From: Phyllobacterium sp. YR531
GTDB taxonomy: Bacteria > Pseudomonadota > Alphaproteobacteria > Rhizobiales > Rhizobiaceae
Reading direction: 5' to 3'
Assembly (NCBI RefSeq): GCF_000282595.1
Contig: NZ_AKIZ01000016.1
Location: forward strand, 682,001-746,000
DNA length: 64,000 nucleotides
The position numbers were made by a program, and so were the translations under genes. How positions within the stretch are numbered: position 1 is the first letter of the stretch; each line of letters opens with the position of its first letter. Below are positions 24,842 to 33,562 of the stretch, piece by piece. Under the pieces are notes generated by a model. The model worked only from the letters and a program-made list of their open reading frames with translations, did not search any database and was not told the DNA's origin.

Positions 24842-25200
24842 AGCGGCTGGTATGGCCGCTCAGCAAATGGCAATTTCCCGGGACGCGCCCGTCGAAATTG
24901 CTGAGGACAAAGTGCATGAATCCATCCCCCGCGAAGCCAGCCTTTGGAGATGCTGAAAACACGGACAAGTTCATGCGGCGGTGGACCTGCGCCAATCGGG
25001 GCGTTGATCCGCTTTGTCTGCCTTGGTTTGGATGTTCCCATCCGCACTACCGGCAATGAAGGTGTGCCTCTTCAGTAATTCTCAGCTTTTGGACAGCCGA
25101 AAGAGACCGACTAGGCCCGCACCGTCGTTGCTTCAGATGTCCTCAGCTTTGGCAGTTGGCTGCTAAGCTGACTGGAGGGGTTAGTTCCAGGTACCATACC
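24842..25200 (-). ncRNA. Structured ODC leader, candidate speF RNA motif
   Basis: The non-coding leader of the decarboxylase gene on the minus strand holds an imperfect direct repeat (CTGCCAAAGCTGAG at 25142-25155 and CTGTCCAAAAGCTGAG at 25081-25096), a hairpin CAATTTC...GAAATTG (24873-24902 region) and GCGGC...GCCGC just before the start. A long RNA motif named speF is established upstream of ornithine decarboxylase genes in alphaproteobacteria. Position and length fit; the consensus was not aligned. Confidence 0.5.
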
Positions 25201-25365
25201 GTTTCCTCACCATAATGAAGATCGGCGGACACCCATGGGCACGTGCGACTTTGGGCAAGGGCGATATAAGGTGAAATATGTGTCCAATCAATGACAAATA
25301 TCGATTGTGACAAAGTTTTTTATTCATTGAACAAACATAGAAAAATCACGTAGAATCCTTGAACG

Positions 25366-26556
25366 ATGAGCACAATTAATCCTCTAAACGCCCTTTTGGA
25401 TTTACCTTCCGTTAACCTTTTATCCGGCGATGGCCCGTTGAAGGGCGAGACTTTGGCGGTCAAGGACATATTCGATGTCGCCGGATTGCCCACAGGGTGC
25501 GGAAATCGGCAAAAACAAGGCGAATCACCTGTAGCGAACGAGACTGCCTCTGCCGTCCAACACTTGCTTGATGCTGGTGCAAAATTCATCGGCAAGACAC
25601 AGACTGATGAACTTGCCTTCTCACTCATAGGCCAGAATGCGCATTATCCTTATCCGGTAAATCCGGCATCACCGGATCGCGTAACCGGCGGTTCCTCCTC
25701 CGGCTCCGCCTCTGCGGTTGCGGGCGGAATTGCCAGCATTGCTACGGGAACCGATACGGGTGGTTCGATTCGTGCGCCAGCCAGCTTCTGCGGACTGATC
25801 GGCCTGCGCACCAGCCATGGCCGTATTCCGCTTGACGGTACGATGCCGCTCGCTCCATCGTTGGACACATTTGGCTGGTTTGCCCGCGACATCGACCTTT
25901 ATGAAAAGGTCGGCAACATACTGCTTGGTGCGGATGCCAGCGAGTTCAAATTGAAGCGCCCGCTTTTCATCCCCCTACTGGAACATCTTCTGGTTGGCGA
26001 GGCTGAGGACGCCGCATACAGGCAGATGTACAAACTCGTCTCCAACAATCTTGGCCATGCCCGCTCTGCACGCCAATCGACTGCATCAATGGACGATCTC
26101 TATCTTTGCTTCCGGCAAATTCAGGGTTTCGAGGCTTGGGCAACGCATGGCGCATGGCTATCGGAAAAAGATCGCGGACTTGGGCCGGGTGTCAAAGAGC
26201 GTTTCGAGTATGCAGCGGCCATTGATCTAGAAACCTATCAGGTTCAGACGAAGCGCCGCACCCTCTTCACCAGTGAGATTGCCGATCTCTTGCAGGACGA
26301 TGGCGTTCTGGTCATGCCGACAGTACCCGGCGCAGCACCGCTTGCAGCAACGCCCTTTGACGAAATCCAGACCTATCGCGAACAGGCGCTGCATTTGCTG
26401 ATGCTTTCCGGCCTCTCCGGCGTCCCCCAGATCACCCTGCCGCTGGGGCAGGTTCATGGTGCGCCCTTTGGCATTTCACTGCTGGGGCCAAAGGGAAGCG
26501 ATATGGCATTGATACGTCTGGGTAGAACTATTCTCCAATCGGGCAAGACACCTTGA
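25366..26556 (+). CDS. Amidase-signature-family amidase
   Basis: Amide hydrolase of 396 residues, shorter than GatA (about 490). The Ser-cisSer-Lys triad is visible: Lys in ETLAVKDIFDVAGL, the glycine/serine loop RVTGGSSSGSASAVA with the cis-Ser, and the nucleophile Ser in IATGTDTGGSIRAPASFCG. There is no signal peptide. The stop TGA overlaps the start of the LysR gene, so the two are coupled, unusual for a LysR regulator, which is usually divergent. GatA function is unlikely because no gatB or gatC is nearby. Substrate unknown. Confidence 0.88.
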   Translation: MSTINPLNALLDLPSVNLLSGDGPLKGETLAVKDIFDVAGLPTGCGNRQKQGESPVANETASAVQHLLDAGAKFIGKTQTDELAFSLIGQNAHYPYPVNPASPDRVTGGSSSGSASAVAGGIASIATGTDTGGSIRAPASFCGLIGLRTSHGRIPLDGTMPLAPSLDTFGWFARDIDLYEKVGNILLGADASEFKLKRPLFIPLLEHLLVGEAEDAAYRQMYKLVSNNLGHARSARQSTASMDDLYLCFRQIQGFEAWATHGAWLSEKDRGLGPGVKERFEYAAAIDLETYQVQTKRRTLFTSEIADLLQDDGVLVMPTVPGAAPLAATPFDEIQTYREQALHLLMLSGLSGVPQITLPLGQVHGAPFGISLLGPKGSDMALIRLGRTILQSGKTP

Positions 26557-27455
26557 TGGATACACTCACCCGCATGCGCGCCTATATAGATGTCGTGGAG
26601 GCGGAAGGGTTTTCGGCCGCCGCCCGCAAGATCGGACGTTCCAAGGCACTGCTTTCCAAATATGTTCGTGAGCTGGAAGACGAGTTGGGTGCCCTGCTGC
26701 TCAATCGCACTACCCGGCAGTTTTCGCTGACTGAAGCGGGTCACACCTATTACCAGCGGGCCAGTGAAATTCTTCGAGATGTCGAAAACCTCAAGGAAAC
26801 AGTTCGCGACTCGAGCAGCGACATCAAGGGACGGATCAAGATTTCCGCGCCGCGCACATTTGCCGACGCTGAAATTGGCCAATGTCTCATCGATTTTTGC
26901 GCAGACCAACCGGATATTACGCTGGATGTGCGGCTGGATGACCGCTTTGTCGATCTTGTCGAAGAGGGCTTCGATCTGGCCATCCGCATTACCCGCATGC
27001 AGGATTCTTCATTGATCGCCAAACGGATTGCCCCTTTCCGGGTTGCAGTCTGCGCTTCGCCCGATCTGATCAGGCAGACCGGTGCCCCCAAACGGCCTGA
27101 GCAGCTGGGCACTTTGCCCTGCATCGTTGATACCAATAACCGCTCGCGCAACTCGTGGCAGTTTCACAACCAAAGCGGCCCGGCAATATCCGTGCAGGTG
27201 TCAGGTCCGATGGAAATAAACAGCCCCCTCGCCGCGCGTCGCGCCGCCCTTTCGGGTTTGGGATTTGTCATGCTGCCGGATTTCATCGCCGCACCGGATA
27301 TTGAAAGCGGCAGGCTGGTTTCAGTCCTGGAAGAGTTTGCCATGCGCGATGCCGGTATTTATGCGGTTTACCCGCACCGGCGTTACCTGCCAGCCAAGGT
27401 TCGCGTGCTTGTCGATTACCTCGCCAAATGGTTCAAGGATAATCGCAAGGCCTGA
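26556..27455 (+). CDS. LysR-family transcriptional regulator
   Basis: Regulator of 299 residues from ATG 26556, overlapping the amidase stop by one base. The winged HTH is TRMRAYIDVVEAEGFSAAARKIGRSKALLSKYVRELE (written in two parts: residues 6-25 and 26-42), and the effector domain includes GRIKISAPRTFADAEIGQCL and LDVRLDDRFVDLVEEGFDLA, the CrgA/DsdC-like subgroup pattern. It probably controls the amidase gene and itself. The ligand is not known. Confidence 0.9.
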   Translation: MDTLTRMRAYIDVVEAEGFSAAARKIGRSKALLSKYVRELEDELGALLLNRTTRQFSLTEAGHTYYQRASEILRDVENLKETVRDSSSDIKGRIKISAPRTFADAEIGQCLIDFCADQPDITLDVRLDDRFVDLVEEGFDLAIRITRMQDSSLIAKRIAPFRVAVCASPDLIRQTGAPKRPEQLGTLPCIVDTNNRSRNSWQFHNQSGPAISVQVSGPMEINSPLAARRAALSGLGFVMLPDFIAAPDIESGRLVSVLEEFAMRDAGIYAVYPHRRYLPAKVRVLVDYLAKWFKDNRKA

Positions 27456-27467
27456 GCAGGCACGTTA

Positions 27468-27479
27468 ATGTTATATCGT
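27468..27479. promoter_or_regulatory. Possible Zur-like site before the DUF1007/NicO pair
   Basis: ATGTTATATCGT shares the seven-base left half ATGTTAT with the candidate Zur site at 1205-1216 but is less symmetric (8 of 12). It lies 54 bp upstream of the DUF1007 gene. Weak evidence that this pair belongs to the zinc response. Confidence 0.3.
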
Positions 27480-27532
27480 CCCAATTTCGCCAAGTTCGGG
27501 ATGTCCTGTGCACCAACTACAAAGGTCGATTC

Positions 27533-28192
27533 ATGCAAAAGAAATTCGCGGTCTTCATGGCAATACTGGCTTTGGGCACGACCCTTGCCACGCCTGCCTA
27601 TGTCCATCCGCATGTTTTCGCTGAAGCACGGCTCGACATAACAATCAAACCCGATGGAACCGTGGAAAAACTCGGCCATGTCTGGCGGTTCGACGATATT
27701 TTTTCGAGCACTGTTCTGGTCGAGTTCGACAAGAATGGTGATCTGAAGCTCAACGAGGCAGAATTGGCGGCGCTTGCTGAAACCATCAACGCCTCAATTT
27801 CCGAGTTCGATTATTTTCAGTCGGTCCAGCTCAATGACAAGAAGATTGTCATGGCAGCACCCAAACACCTGATCGCGGATTTTCAGAACAATCAGTTGCT
27901 GATCATTTTCGAGAGTTCACCCAAGCACCCGCTCAAGCTCGGCACCAAAACCAGCTTCGGTGTCTATGATCCAACCTTTTACACCGCCATTGATTACGTC
28001 AATGATTCGGATGTGCATGTGATGGGGTTGCCACCTGCCTGCAAACAGAAGGTTGTGCGACCGAATCCGGATGAGGCCATTGCGCAAAATCAGGGCACGC
28101 TGACCGACGCTTTTTTCAATGATCCCACCGGCACCGATATGACCAAGATTTTTGCCACTCGGCTCGAAATAGAATGCCCCTCCCAAGGGTAA
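27533..28192 (+). CDS. DUF1007-family periplasmic protein (metal-transport partner)
   Basis: Exported protein of 219 residues. The signal peptide is MQKKFAVFMAILALGTTLAT (cleavage around TPAYVHPH). The mature N-terminus VHPHVFAEARLDI supplies histidines that could bind metal, and the family block VWRFDDIFSSTVL follows. DUF1007 proteins are almost always coded beside NicO/RcnA-type metal transporters, as here (7-bp gap). Its exact role, perhaps handing metal to the partner, is unproven. Confidence 0.85.
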   Translation: MQKKFAVFMAILALGTTLATPAYVHPHVFAEARLDITIKPDGTVEKLGHVWRFDDIFSSTVLVEFDKNGDLKLNEAELAALAETINASISEFDYFQSVQLNDKKIVMAAPKHLIADFQNNQLLIIFESSPKHPLKLGTKTSFGVYDPTFYTAIDYVNDSDVHVMGLPPACKQKVVRPNPDEAIAQNQGTLTDAFFNDPTGTDMTKIFATRLEIECPSQG

Positions 28193-28199
28193 AGGATAA

Positions 28200-29228
28200 A
28201 TGATGCGGAAATTGATCTGGCCTTGGGCGCTCATTGCGCTCGCGCTTCTCAGCGGACATGCACTGGCGCAAACTTCATCGCTAGGCATCGGCATGAATGA
28301 AGTGTCGATGAAGCCGGTCGGTCCCTTTGCCGACATCATTCTCTGGATCAATACCCAGCAGCGCAGCTTTTATCTGGCGATGACCGGCGCCCTGCGAGCC
28401 ATGCGCGAAGACCCTTGGCAAGCCTCGATCCTCATAGGCCTCTCTTTTCTCTACGGCATAATCCACGCTGCCGGTCCCGGCCATGGCAAGGCCGTCATTT
28501 CATCCTACATGCTCGCCAATGAAACCACACTCCGGCGCGGTGTCCTGCTTTCCTTTGCTTCGTCAATGCTTCAGGCCATCTCCGCTATTTTCATCATCGG
28601 CCTGACCTTTCTTGTTTTGCGCGGCACCGCGGTCTCCATGGACGATGCGACGCACGTCATGGAAGTGGCAAGTTTCGCGCTGATTGTCGTTTTTGGCCTG
28701 TCGCTGCTCTGGCGCAAAGTCCCGCGCCTGTTTGCTGCAAAAGTAGCGCATGCCCATGCGGGACATGAACATCATCACCATGATCATGGGCATCACGGTC
28801 ACGACCATCACCATCATTCGCATGATCACGGCCATTCGCACGCGGCCGGGCAAGTCTGCGAGACATGCGGCCATAGCCATGCTCCCGATCCAGCCATGAT
28901 CTCCGGCGATTTCAATTGGAAGACAGCTTGGGCGGCTATCATCGCCGTTGGCTTGCGGCCATGTTCCGGGGCGCTCGCTGTCCTTACATTCTCATTGTTG
29001 AACGGACTGGTGCTTGGCGGCGTTTTTTCAGTTTTCGCCATGGCCTTCGGCACGTTCATTACCGTCACGATTCTCGCAACGCTGGCTGTCACAGCCAAGA
29101 ACGCCGCCTTGCGCATTTCCGGTGGTACTGCGCTGTCGGCCCGGGTTCAGAATATCATCGAAATCGGTGGCGCACTGTTCATTGTATTCATCGGCGGAGT
29201 ACTTTTATACGGCGCGCTGATTTACTGA
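28200..29228 (+). CDS. NicO/RcnA-family nickel/cobalt (or zinc) membrane transporter
   Basis: Inner-membrane metal transporter of 342 residues. The signal-like first span is followed by the metal motif IIHAAGPGHGKAVISSYMLA and a long histidine-rich cytoplasmic or periplasmic loop (HAHAGHEHHHHDHGHHGHDH and more, about residues 182-225, about 20 His), then the second motif GLRPCSGALAVLTFSL and three more spans. AAGGA precedes the start. With DUF1007 it forms a two-gene metal transport unit. Family members export Ni/Co or take part in zinc homeostasis; a possible Zur site upstream points to zinc. Confidence 0.88.
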   Translation: MMRKLIWPWALIALALLSGHALAQTSSLGIGMNEVSMKPVGPFADIILWINTQQRSFYLAMTGALRAMREDPWQASILIGLSFLYGIIHAAGPGHGKAVISSYMLANETTLRRGVLLSFASSMLQAISAIFIIGLTFLVLRGTAVSMDDATHVMEVASFALIVVFGLSLLWRKVPRLFAAKVAHAHAGHEHHHHDHGHHGHDHHHHSHDHGHSHAAGQVCETCGHSHAPDPAMISGDFNWKTAWAAIIAVGLRPCSGALAVLTFSLLNGLVLGGVFSVFAMAFGTFITVTILATLAVTAKNAALRISGGTALSARVQNIIEIGGALFIVFIGGVLLYGALIY

Positions 29229-29431
29229 TTTTTGTTGCGGCGCTGGCTCCGGGCCCGCAACCAGAACACGATGAAAAAGCCGATCACGAAGATGACCGCG
29301 AATATACCGGCGGCCAGCGGAGACTTGTCCCCTATCGCCAGCATCATATTGGGCATGAGATAGGCGGTAAATCCAAAGCCAAGCATGATACAGGCGGCTG
29401 CTATCGCCGCATTACGGGTTTTTGGATCCAT
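29222..29431 (-). CDS. Small two-span membrane protein, unknown function
   Basis: Hypothetical 69-residue protein from ATG 29431 (MDPKTRNAAIAAACIMLGFG), with two predicted spans (about residues 8-27 and 40-59) and a basic tail (RARSQRRNKNQ), giving an N-out/C-in layout. It converges with the NicO gene and overlaps its end by 7 bp. The composition is that of a real membrane protein rather than a frame shadow. An ORF extends upstream to 29488. No family recognised. Confidence 0.6.
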   Translation of the reverse strand: MDPKTRNAAIAAACIMLGFGFTAYLMPNMMLAIGDKSPLAAGIFAVIFVIGFFIVFWLRARSQRRNKNQ

Positions 29432-29861
29432 AAGATTTCCGCCTGTGTTCAACGCAATTGCTGGCGTTGTAGCCGTATCTGCTTGCAAAGCAAGTATTCA
29501 GGCGAACAGCAATCCGTGATGCAAGGCAAATACCTGCTAATTGACAATGCCGACGGACCGGATTATTCCGCAAACTATAGCTGCCATATGGGTTAGCTGT
29601 CGTAGGCGTTACCGTCATCCAACGCGTCCTTTTCGAGAGGATCCCAGCAGGGAGGTCTCGATGTAAGAGGCGCTATGGTATGACACTGTTCTTTCCGTTT
29701 TCAATCATTGGGAACCTTGCCGGTTTTAACAATGCTTCCAGCAATGGGTGTGTTGTCGGCAAGTCGCGAAATATTGATTCGGAAAACAGCGTTGCCCCAT
29801 CGGCGTTTGCGCAATCTGCGCTGCCATCGGCCCGAGGCCGAACACAAAGGAGCAACAAATC
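29432..29861. other. Non-coding gap before the SDR gene
   Basis: I see no convincing gene in these 430 bases; the short frames (for example 29680-29871 plus and 29673-29954 minus) show no family features. Presumably promoter DNA for the SDR gene, which has AAGGAG at the end of the gap. Confidence 0.4.
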
Positions 29862-30617
29862 ATGCAAATGACTGGCAATACAATTCTCATTACGGGCGGA
29901 ACCAGCGGTATCGGACGGGCATTCGCCGAAGCGTTTCACGACCGGGGCAACCAAGTTATCATCACGGGAAGGCGCTTGTCCCTGCTCAATGAGATTACTG
30001 CGGAGCGTCCCGGTTTGGTAGCAATGCCGCTCGACCTCGACGATCCGGACTCTTTGACCAAAGTTGCAAACAATGTTCGCGCACTTTTCCCCGAACTCAA
30101 CATGCTTTTCGCCAATGCCGGTATCTCGCGACCAGAGGATTTGACTGCTGAAAGCTGGGATATGTCCGCCGCACGATCTATCATGGAAACCAACATCATG
30201 GGTGTATTGCGCACAACAGCGGCCTTTCTGCCACTGCTGAAAAATCGGCCTAATGCAACGATAATGGCCACCAGCTCAAATCTTGCTTTCATTCCCCGGG
30301 CGGATTTTCCGTCCTATTGCGCCAGCAAGGCATTCCTGCATTCGTGGCTTCAGTCCCTGCGCCATCAGTTGCGCAATATCCCGGTTGAAGTGCTGGAGTT
30401 GTCCCCTCCCTATGTGCAGACGGAACTTACCGGCGCTCATCAGGCCTCCGACCCTCGCGCCATACCTGTCAGTGCATATGTGGCGGAAGTCATGCATCTG
30501 CTGGAAACGGGAAATCATCCTCGGGGGGAAGTCCTTGTCGAACGTGACCGGACGAGACGCTCCGCAGAACGGGAGGGCCGCTATGAAGAGGTCTTCGCTG
30601 CAATAAACCCATCCTGA
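29862..30617 (+). CDS. Short-chain dehydrogenase/reductase (DltE-like)
   Basis: NAD(P)-dependent oxidoreductase of 251 residues. The cofactor motif is TGGTSGIGRAFAEAF (residues 10-24), NAG in LFANAGISRP, the catalytic Ser in IMATSSNLAFIP and YxxxK in YCASKAFLHSWL. This DltE-like subgroup has no settled substrate. AAGGAG supports the start, with a second ATG two codons in. It is a single gene ending in a hairpin shared with the convergent acetyltransferase. Confidence 0.88.
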   Translation: MQMTGNTILITGGTSGIGRAFAEAFHDRGNQVIITGRRLSLLNEITAERPGLVAMPLDLDDPDSLTKVANNVRALFPELNMLFANAGISRPEDLTAESWDMSAARSIMETNIMGVLRTTAAFLPLLKNRPNATIMATSSNLAFIPRADFPSYCASKAFLHSWLQSLRHQLRNIPVEVLELSPPYVQTELTGAHQASDPRAIPVSAYVAEVMHLLETGNHPRGEVLVERDRTRRSAEREGRYEEVFAAINPS

Positions 30618-30625
30618 AACTGATC

Positions 30626-30655
30626 GTCCACGGCTTCCTGATTGAGGCCGTGGAC
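30626..30655. terminator. Hairpin between convergent SDR and GNAT genes
   Basis: GTCCACGGC (30626-30634) pairs with GCCGTGGAC (30647-30655). It has no long T-run, so it is a moderate terminator serving either strand. Confidence 0.5.
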
Positions 30656-30671
30656 TACATTTCGAAGCGGA

Positions 30672-31352
30672 TCAAGCAGTTGCTTCTCTGAACTCTTCCA
30701 GCCGCTTGATCTGTTGTCCGTTGGCGTCAAAATTTTCCGGGGAAAGCCATGCCTGATAGGCGGCCTTCAATGCAGGCCATTCCGCATCCGTCACAGAATA
30801 CCATGCAGTGTCGCGGTTTTGGCCCTTCTGCACCATATGCTGGCGGAAAATGCCCTCAAATGTAAAACCGAAACGTTCCGCAGCGCGTTTGGAAGGCTCA
30901 TTGCTATTGTTGCACTTCCACTCATAGCGCCGGTAGCCAAGCACGTCGAAAGCATATTCCATGAACAGGTACTGCGCTTCGGTGGCTGCTGCCTTGCGTG
31001 CAATCAATGGACCCCAATAGATATTCCCTATTTCGATACTGCCGTGCGCAGGGTCTATCCGCATCAGTGCCTGCCGACCGGCAATCTTGCCGCTGGCCTT
31101 ATCGATAACCGTATAAAACAAAGGGTCCTTGCTGGCCTCGACCTTTTCCAGCCAAGGCGTCATGGCCTCGCGGGTCGCGGGAGAATCCTCGAAAAGATAG
31201 CGGAAACGGCTGTCCGCATCGGCCACGGTCGAGGCTTCATACAGTCCATCGCCATGCTTTGCGGCATTGATGGGCTCAAGACGAACATAGCGTCCTTCAA
31301 GCGGCTCGATGGCGGGAAGTGGTCGTGGTGTCCAGTCTTTCAGATCAGTCAT
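30672..31352 (-). CDS. GNAT-family acetyltransferase (RimJ/RimL type)
   Basis: N-acetyltransferase of 226 residues. The core is GRYVRLEPINAAKHGDGLYEA at the start, GSIEIGNIYWGPLIARKAAATEAQYLFMEYAFDVLGYRRYEWK (in two blocks, residues ~105-147) and NEPSKRAAERFGFTFEGIFRQHMVQKG. This is the RimL-like pattern for acetylating protein N-termini or small amines. A lone gene divergent from the aminotransferase. Substrate unknown. Confidence 0.85.
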   Translation of the reverse strand: MTDLKDWTPRPLPAIEPLEGRYVRLEPINAAKHGDGLYEASTVADADSRFRYLFEDSPATREAMTPWLEKVEASKDPLFYTVIDKASGKIAGRQALMRIDPAHGSIEIGNIYWGPLIARKAAATEAQYLFMEYAFDVLGYRRYEWKCNNSNEPSKRAAERFGFTFEGIFRQHMVQKGQNRDTAWYSVTDAEWPALKAAYQAWLSPENFDANGQQIKRLEEFREATA

Positions 31353-31445
31353 CTAAATCAGGCCCATTTTTAGCAATGCACGTTTGACTTGTTACGATAG
31401 TCCCCGCACAAAGCAGAAGTTGAAAATTGTATGTGAGACAAGAAA

Positions 31446-32615
31446 ATGCTGCGTACTATTTCGGGCTTCGACCGTATTGGCGAAGAAAATGCCTTTGCCG
31501 TTCTTGCCCGCGCCACCGCCCTCAGCGCTCAGGGTAAGGATATCATCAATCTTGGTATCGGCCAGCCGGACTTCAAAACGCCGGCCCATATTGTCGAAGC
31601 AGCCATCAAGGCGCTGAAAGACGGGCATCACGGCTATACGCCTGCCAATGGCTTGCTGGCGGCCCGCGAGGCGGTAGCTCGGCGAACGCTGACCACAACC
31701 GGTGTCGAAGTATCGCCTGAAAACATCATGATTGTCCCGGGTGGCAAGGTGACGATGTTTGCCGCAATCATGATTTTCGGCGAGCCCGGCGCGGAGATCC
31801 TCTACCCTGATCCCGGGTTCCCGATCTATCGTTCAATGATCGAGTTTACCGGCGCAACACCCATTCCGGTTCCGATCCGTGAGGAAAACGGTTTTGCTTT
31901 TTCTGCTGAGGAAACCCTTTCCCTGATCACGCCAAATACGCGGCTGCTGATCCTTAACTCCCCAGCCAACCCAACCGGCGGTGTGACACCAAAGCAGGAA
32001 ATCGAAAAACTGGTAAAGGGTCTGGAAGCCCATCCTCATGTCGCCATCATGTCTGACGAGATTTACGATGTCATGACCTATGATGGCGAAGAGCATTGCT
32101 CACTGCTTTCATTCCCGGAAATCCGCGACCGCTTGATTGTCCTGAACGGCTGGTCGAAGACTTGGGCGATGACAGGCTGGCGCATGGGCTGGTCCATCTG
32201 GCCTGATCAACTCTATGACAAGGTACGCAAGCTTGCGGTCAATTGCTGGTCATGCGTGAATGCACCAAGCCAATTTGCCGGTATAGCCGCAATTGATGGC
32301 CCGCAAGATGACGTCGAGAAGATGTGTAAGGCATTCGACAATCGCCGCAAGATTGTCGTCGATGGCCTCAACAGTCTGCCGGGGATCAGCTGTGCCACGC
32401 CCAAAGGCGCTTTTTATGCTTTCCCCAACATCAAGAAGACCGGCTGGCCTGCCAAAAAGCTGGCAGCCGCCTTGTTGGATGATGCAGGCGTAGCTTTGAT
32501 TGGCGGTCCGGATTTCGGCATTCTCGGAGAGGGCTACATCCGCCTCTCCTATGCCAATTCGGAAGAGAACATTATTCGGGCCATTGAGCGGATCGAGAAA
32601 TTCCTGGCAAAATGA
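31446..32615 (+). CDS. Class I/II PLP-dependent aminotransferase
   Basis: Cytoplasmic aminotransferase of 389 residues, fold type I, AspC/AAT subgroup. Seen are INLGIGQPDFKTP, YTPANGLLAAREAVA, LNSPANPTGGV, the PLP Asp in MSDEIYDVM, the Schiff-base lysine in NGWSKTWAMTGWRMGW and the substrate arginine in YIRLSYANSEENI. The amino donor and acceptor cannot be told from the sequence; aspartate and aromatic acids are usual. It is a single gene. Its own leader is short. Confidence 0.9.
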   Translation: MLRTISGFDRIGEENAFAVLARATALSAQGKDIINLGIGQPDFKTPAHIVEAAIKALKDGHHGYTPANGLLAAREAVARRTLTTTGVEVSPENIMIVPGGKVTMFAAIMIFGEPGAEILYPDPGFPIYRSMIEFTGATPIPVPIREENGFAFSAEETLSLITPNTRLLILNSPANPTGGVTPKQEIEKLVKGLEAHPHVAIMSDEIYDVMTYDGEEHCSLLSFPEIRDRLIVLNGWSKTWAMTGWRMGWSIWPDQLYDKVRKLAVNCWSCVNAPSQFAGIAAIDGPQDDVEKMCKAFDNRRKIVVDGLNSLPGISCATPKGAFYAFPNIKKTGWPAKKLAAALLDDAGVALIGGPDFGILGEGYIRLSYANSEENIIRAIERIEKFLAK

Positions 32616-32657
32616 TCATGGTGGAATGGCCGCAGTATTGCCGCGGCCTCCCTTCCC

Positions 32658-33074
32658 TCACATGGGCGGCATCTTCTCGAATTTCTGCAACGATGAACCC
32701 ATTTTGTCCCAGTCATGGCCACGCATCGTGTAGGTAACCACCTGGGGATTGAATTGGTCCGGATCATCCAGACTCCCTGCGGCAATGGCAATCAGTTCCG
32801 GCATTGCAGCGAATGTCAGATAGACCGGCGTGCCACAAGTCGGGCAAAAGGCGTGGATTTTTTCATTGCCGCTGTCACCCGCTACCCGCCATGTACTAGC
32901 CTCGCCTGTTATTTTTACATTGGCCCGCTCGGGAAAGGTCAGATAGGAACCGTGCCCGGTGCCGCTGCGTCTCTGGCAATCCCGGCATTGGCAGTGGTTT
33001 TCGAAAATAGGGGCACTGCCTGTTTCATAACGGATCGCACCACAGGCACATCCACCGATAAAATGTTTGCTCAT
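32658..33074 (-). CDS. GFA-family protein (glutathione-dependent formaldehyde-activating fold)
   Basis: Small zinc protein of 138 residues (CENP-V/GFA domain). Zinc ligands are in GGCACGAIRYE, HCQCRDCQRRSGTGHGS and FCPTCGTPVYL. Despite the family name, formaldehyde activity is not established for most members. It is the third gene of arsR-SRPBCC-GFA on the minus strand. Confidence 0.85.
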   Translation of the reverse strand: MSKHFIGGCACGAIRYETGSAPIFENHCQCRDCQRRSGTGHGSYLTFPERANVKITGEASTWRVAGDSGNEKIHAFCPTCGTPVYLTFAAMPELIAIAAGSLDDPDQFNPQVVTYTMRGHDWDKMGSSLQKFEKMPPM

Positions 33075-33097
33075 CTCTCTCTCCCGGATAAAGCGGT

Positions 33098-33562
33098 TCA
33101 GTCTTTTTCTTCAGCAATATCGGCAATGTTCTGCACGACCTCCGTCCAACCTTTGCTCATGCTATTGAAGGCACTGTCGTTCTTCGGCAGGATAAAGCCG
33201 GAGTGGATAAGGCGCAGGCGGGTGCCGTTTTCCGTCTTCGAGACCAGAAAGGTGACAACGGTATCCAGCCGCGATCCATATCCTGCATTGCTCTCATGAC
33301 CGCCTTTCCAGGAATAGGCGAAACGTTCATACGGCTTCACCTCAAGCACCTGACAATGAATGGTGCCATCCCACTCGCCAGCGGGTTTGGTTTTATAGGT
33401 GAACCGGTTGCCCACGACAGGTTCGAAACCAGTTGGAACCATTAACCAGCGGCCCATCAAATTAGCGTTGGTAAGGGTTTGCCAGATTATCTCCGGTGAG
33501 TGCGGGTAAACCCTGTCGACAATGATATTTTGTGTATCGGGCTTCAATCCGTCGCTGTTCAT
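33098..33562 (-). CDS. SRPBCC (AHSA1-like) domain protein
   Basis: Small 154-residue protein with the AHSA1/START-like lipid- or ligand-binding fold: VDRVYPHSPEIIWQTLTNANLMGRWLMV at the start, VLEVKPYERFAYSWKGGHES in the middle and VTFLVSKTENGTRLRLIHSGF at the end. Start overlaps the ArsR stop (ATGA), so the regulator and this protein are co-translated, the standard arsR-SRPBCC arrangement. Ligand unknown. Confidence 0.88.
   Translation of the reverse strand: MNSDGLKPDTQNIIVDRVYPHSPEIIWQTLTNANLMGRWLMVPTGFEPVVGNRFTYKTKPAGEWDGTIHCQVLEVKPYERFAYSWKGGHESNAGYGSRLDTVVTFLVSKTENGTRLRLIHSGFILPKNDSAFNSMSKGWTEVVQNIADIAEEKD

Noticed and set aside
24682-25056. Open frame covering the ODC leader and start, as a possible upstream peptide
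   Set aside because: It overlaps the decarboxylase in another frame, has no ribosome site and no family features; a structured RNA leader explains the region better.
29673-29954. Minus-strand 93-residue frame next to the SDR gene as a regulator
   Set aside because: It overlaps the SDR start and shows no helix-turn-helix pattern.
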